Assembly: GCA_022562855.1 (NCBI GenBank)
Contig: JADFON010000152.1
Coordinates: forward strand, 1-5,590
Source of the DNA: Candidatus Zhuqueibacterota bacterium
GTDB taxonomy: Bacteria > SM23-31
Reading direction: 5' to 3'
Length of the DNA: 5,590 bases
Shown: positions 5,563-5,590 of the stretch, piece by piece
How the letters are laid out: each line of letters starts with the position of its first letter
Position numbering within the stretch: position 1 is the first letter of the stretch
The notes under the pieces: generated by a model
What the model saw: the letters and a program-made list of their open reading frames with translations, nothing else
Databases searched by the model: none
Told to the model about the DNA's origin: nothing
Translations under genes and position numbers: made by a program

Positions 5563-5590
5563 AAGTTTTGAACTAAAACATCATTATCAT

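Larger units (their letters stand above)
5313..5590. other. AT-rich right-end region without a convincing gene
   Basis: These 278 bases contain the predicted ATPase promoter, part of the inverted repeat, a 10-base palindrome CCCTCGAGGG (5413-5422), and a stem-loop near 5535-5562. A nine-base direct repeat TGAACCAAA occurs at 5394-5402 and 5557-5565. No frame longer than about 20 codons has a credible start and ribosome site. The minus strand could carry the last 13 codons of a gene entering from the right edge (stop TAG at 5547-5549), but this is unsupported. Confidence 0.5.

Noticed and set aside
5547-5590. Possible last 13 codons of a minus-strand gene entering from the right edge (DNDVLVQNFGSIL then TAG).
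   Set aside because: It is too short to recognise, and its stop lies inside the loop of the terminator-like hairpin. It cannot be supported from this window.

Overview
The window is bacterial chromosomal DNA with a compact minus-strand gene cluster. Reading leftward from position 4244 it carries ecfT (ECF transporter transmembrane subunit), truA (tRNA pseudouridine synthase), a small-type transaldolase (TalC/FSA family), an HtrA/DegS-like membrane-anchored serine protease, and purB (adenylosuccinate lyase). purB runs off the left edge. ecfT and truA overlap by 4 bases, transaldolase and htrA are 12 bases apart, and htrA and purB 21 bases apart, so most of the cluster is probably co-transcribed. 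The only sizeable gap is 180 bases between truA and the transaldolase gene. The genes are housekeeping genes of unrelated pathways, a common kind of mixed operon. Nothing seen fixes the phylum; the host is a bacterium of moderate GC that uses GTG and TTG starts.

To the right, a divergent intergenic region (4245-4467) separates ecfT from a plus-strand site-2 protease (M50 family, EGY-like). That gene has a good sigma70-type promoter so close to its ATG that the mRNA should be nearly or fully leaderless. The region also holds an imperfect direct repeat with a TTGACGTC core, its two copies exactly 100 bp apart.

The most notable feature is a junction near 5000. The M50 gene is recognisable only to about residue 182, loses its second metal-binding region, and ends after a short unrelated tail. 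From the other side, a minus-strand gene with an intact N-terminal Walker A module of an OLD/RecF-like (AAA_15-type) ATPase is cut at the same place and then reads into the antisense of the M50 gene. DNA to the right of the junction is visibly more AT-rich. Two unrelated genes truncated tail-to-tail at one point mean either a real recombination or insertion, or a chimeric assembly join. The last 280 bases hold a probable promoter for the ATPase overlapped by a long interrupted inverted repeat, plus a terminator-like stem-loop, and no convincing gene.

No tRNA, rRNA, CRISPR array, intact insertion sequence or complete new defence system is visible. The ATPase fragment is the only hint of accessory or defence content, and it is too short to assign a function.
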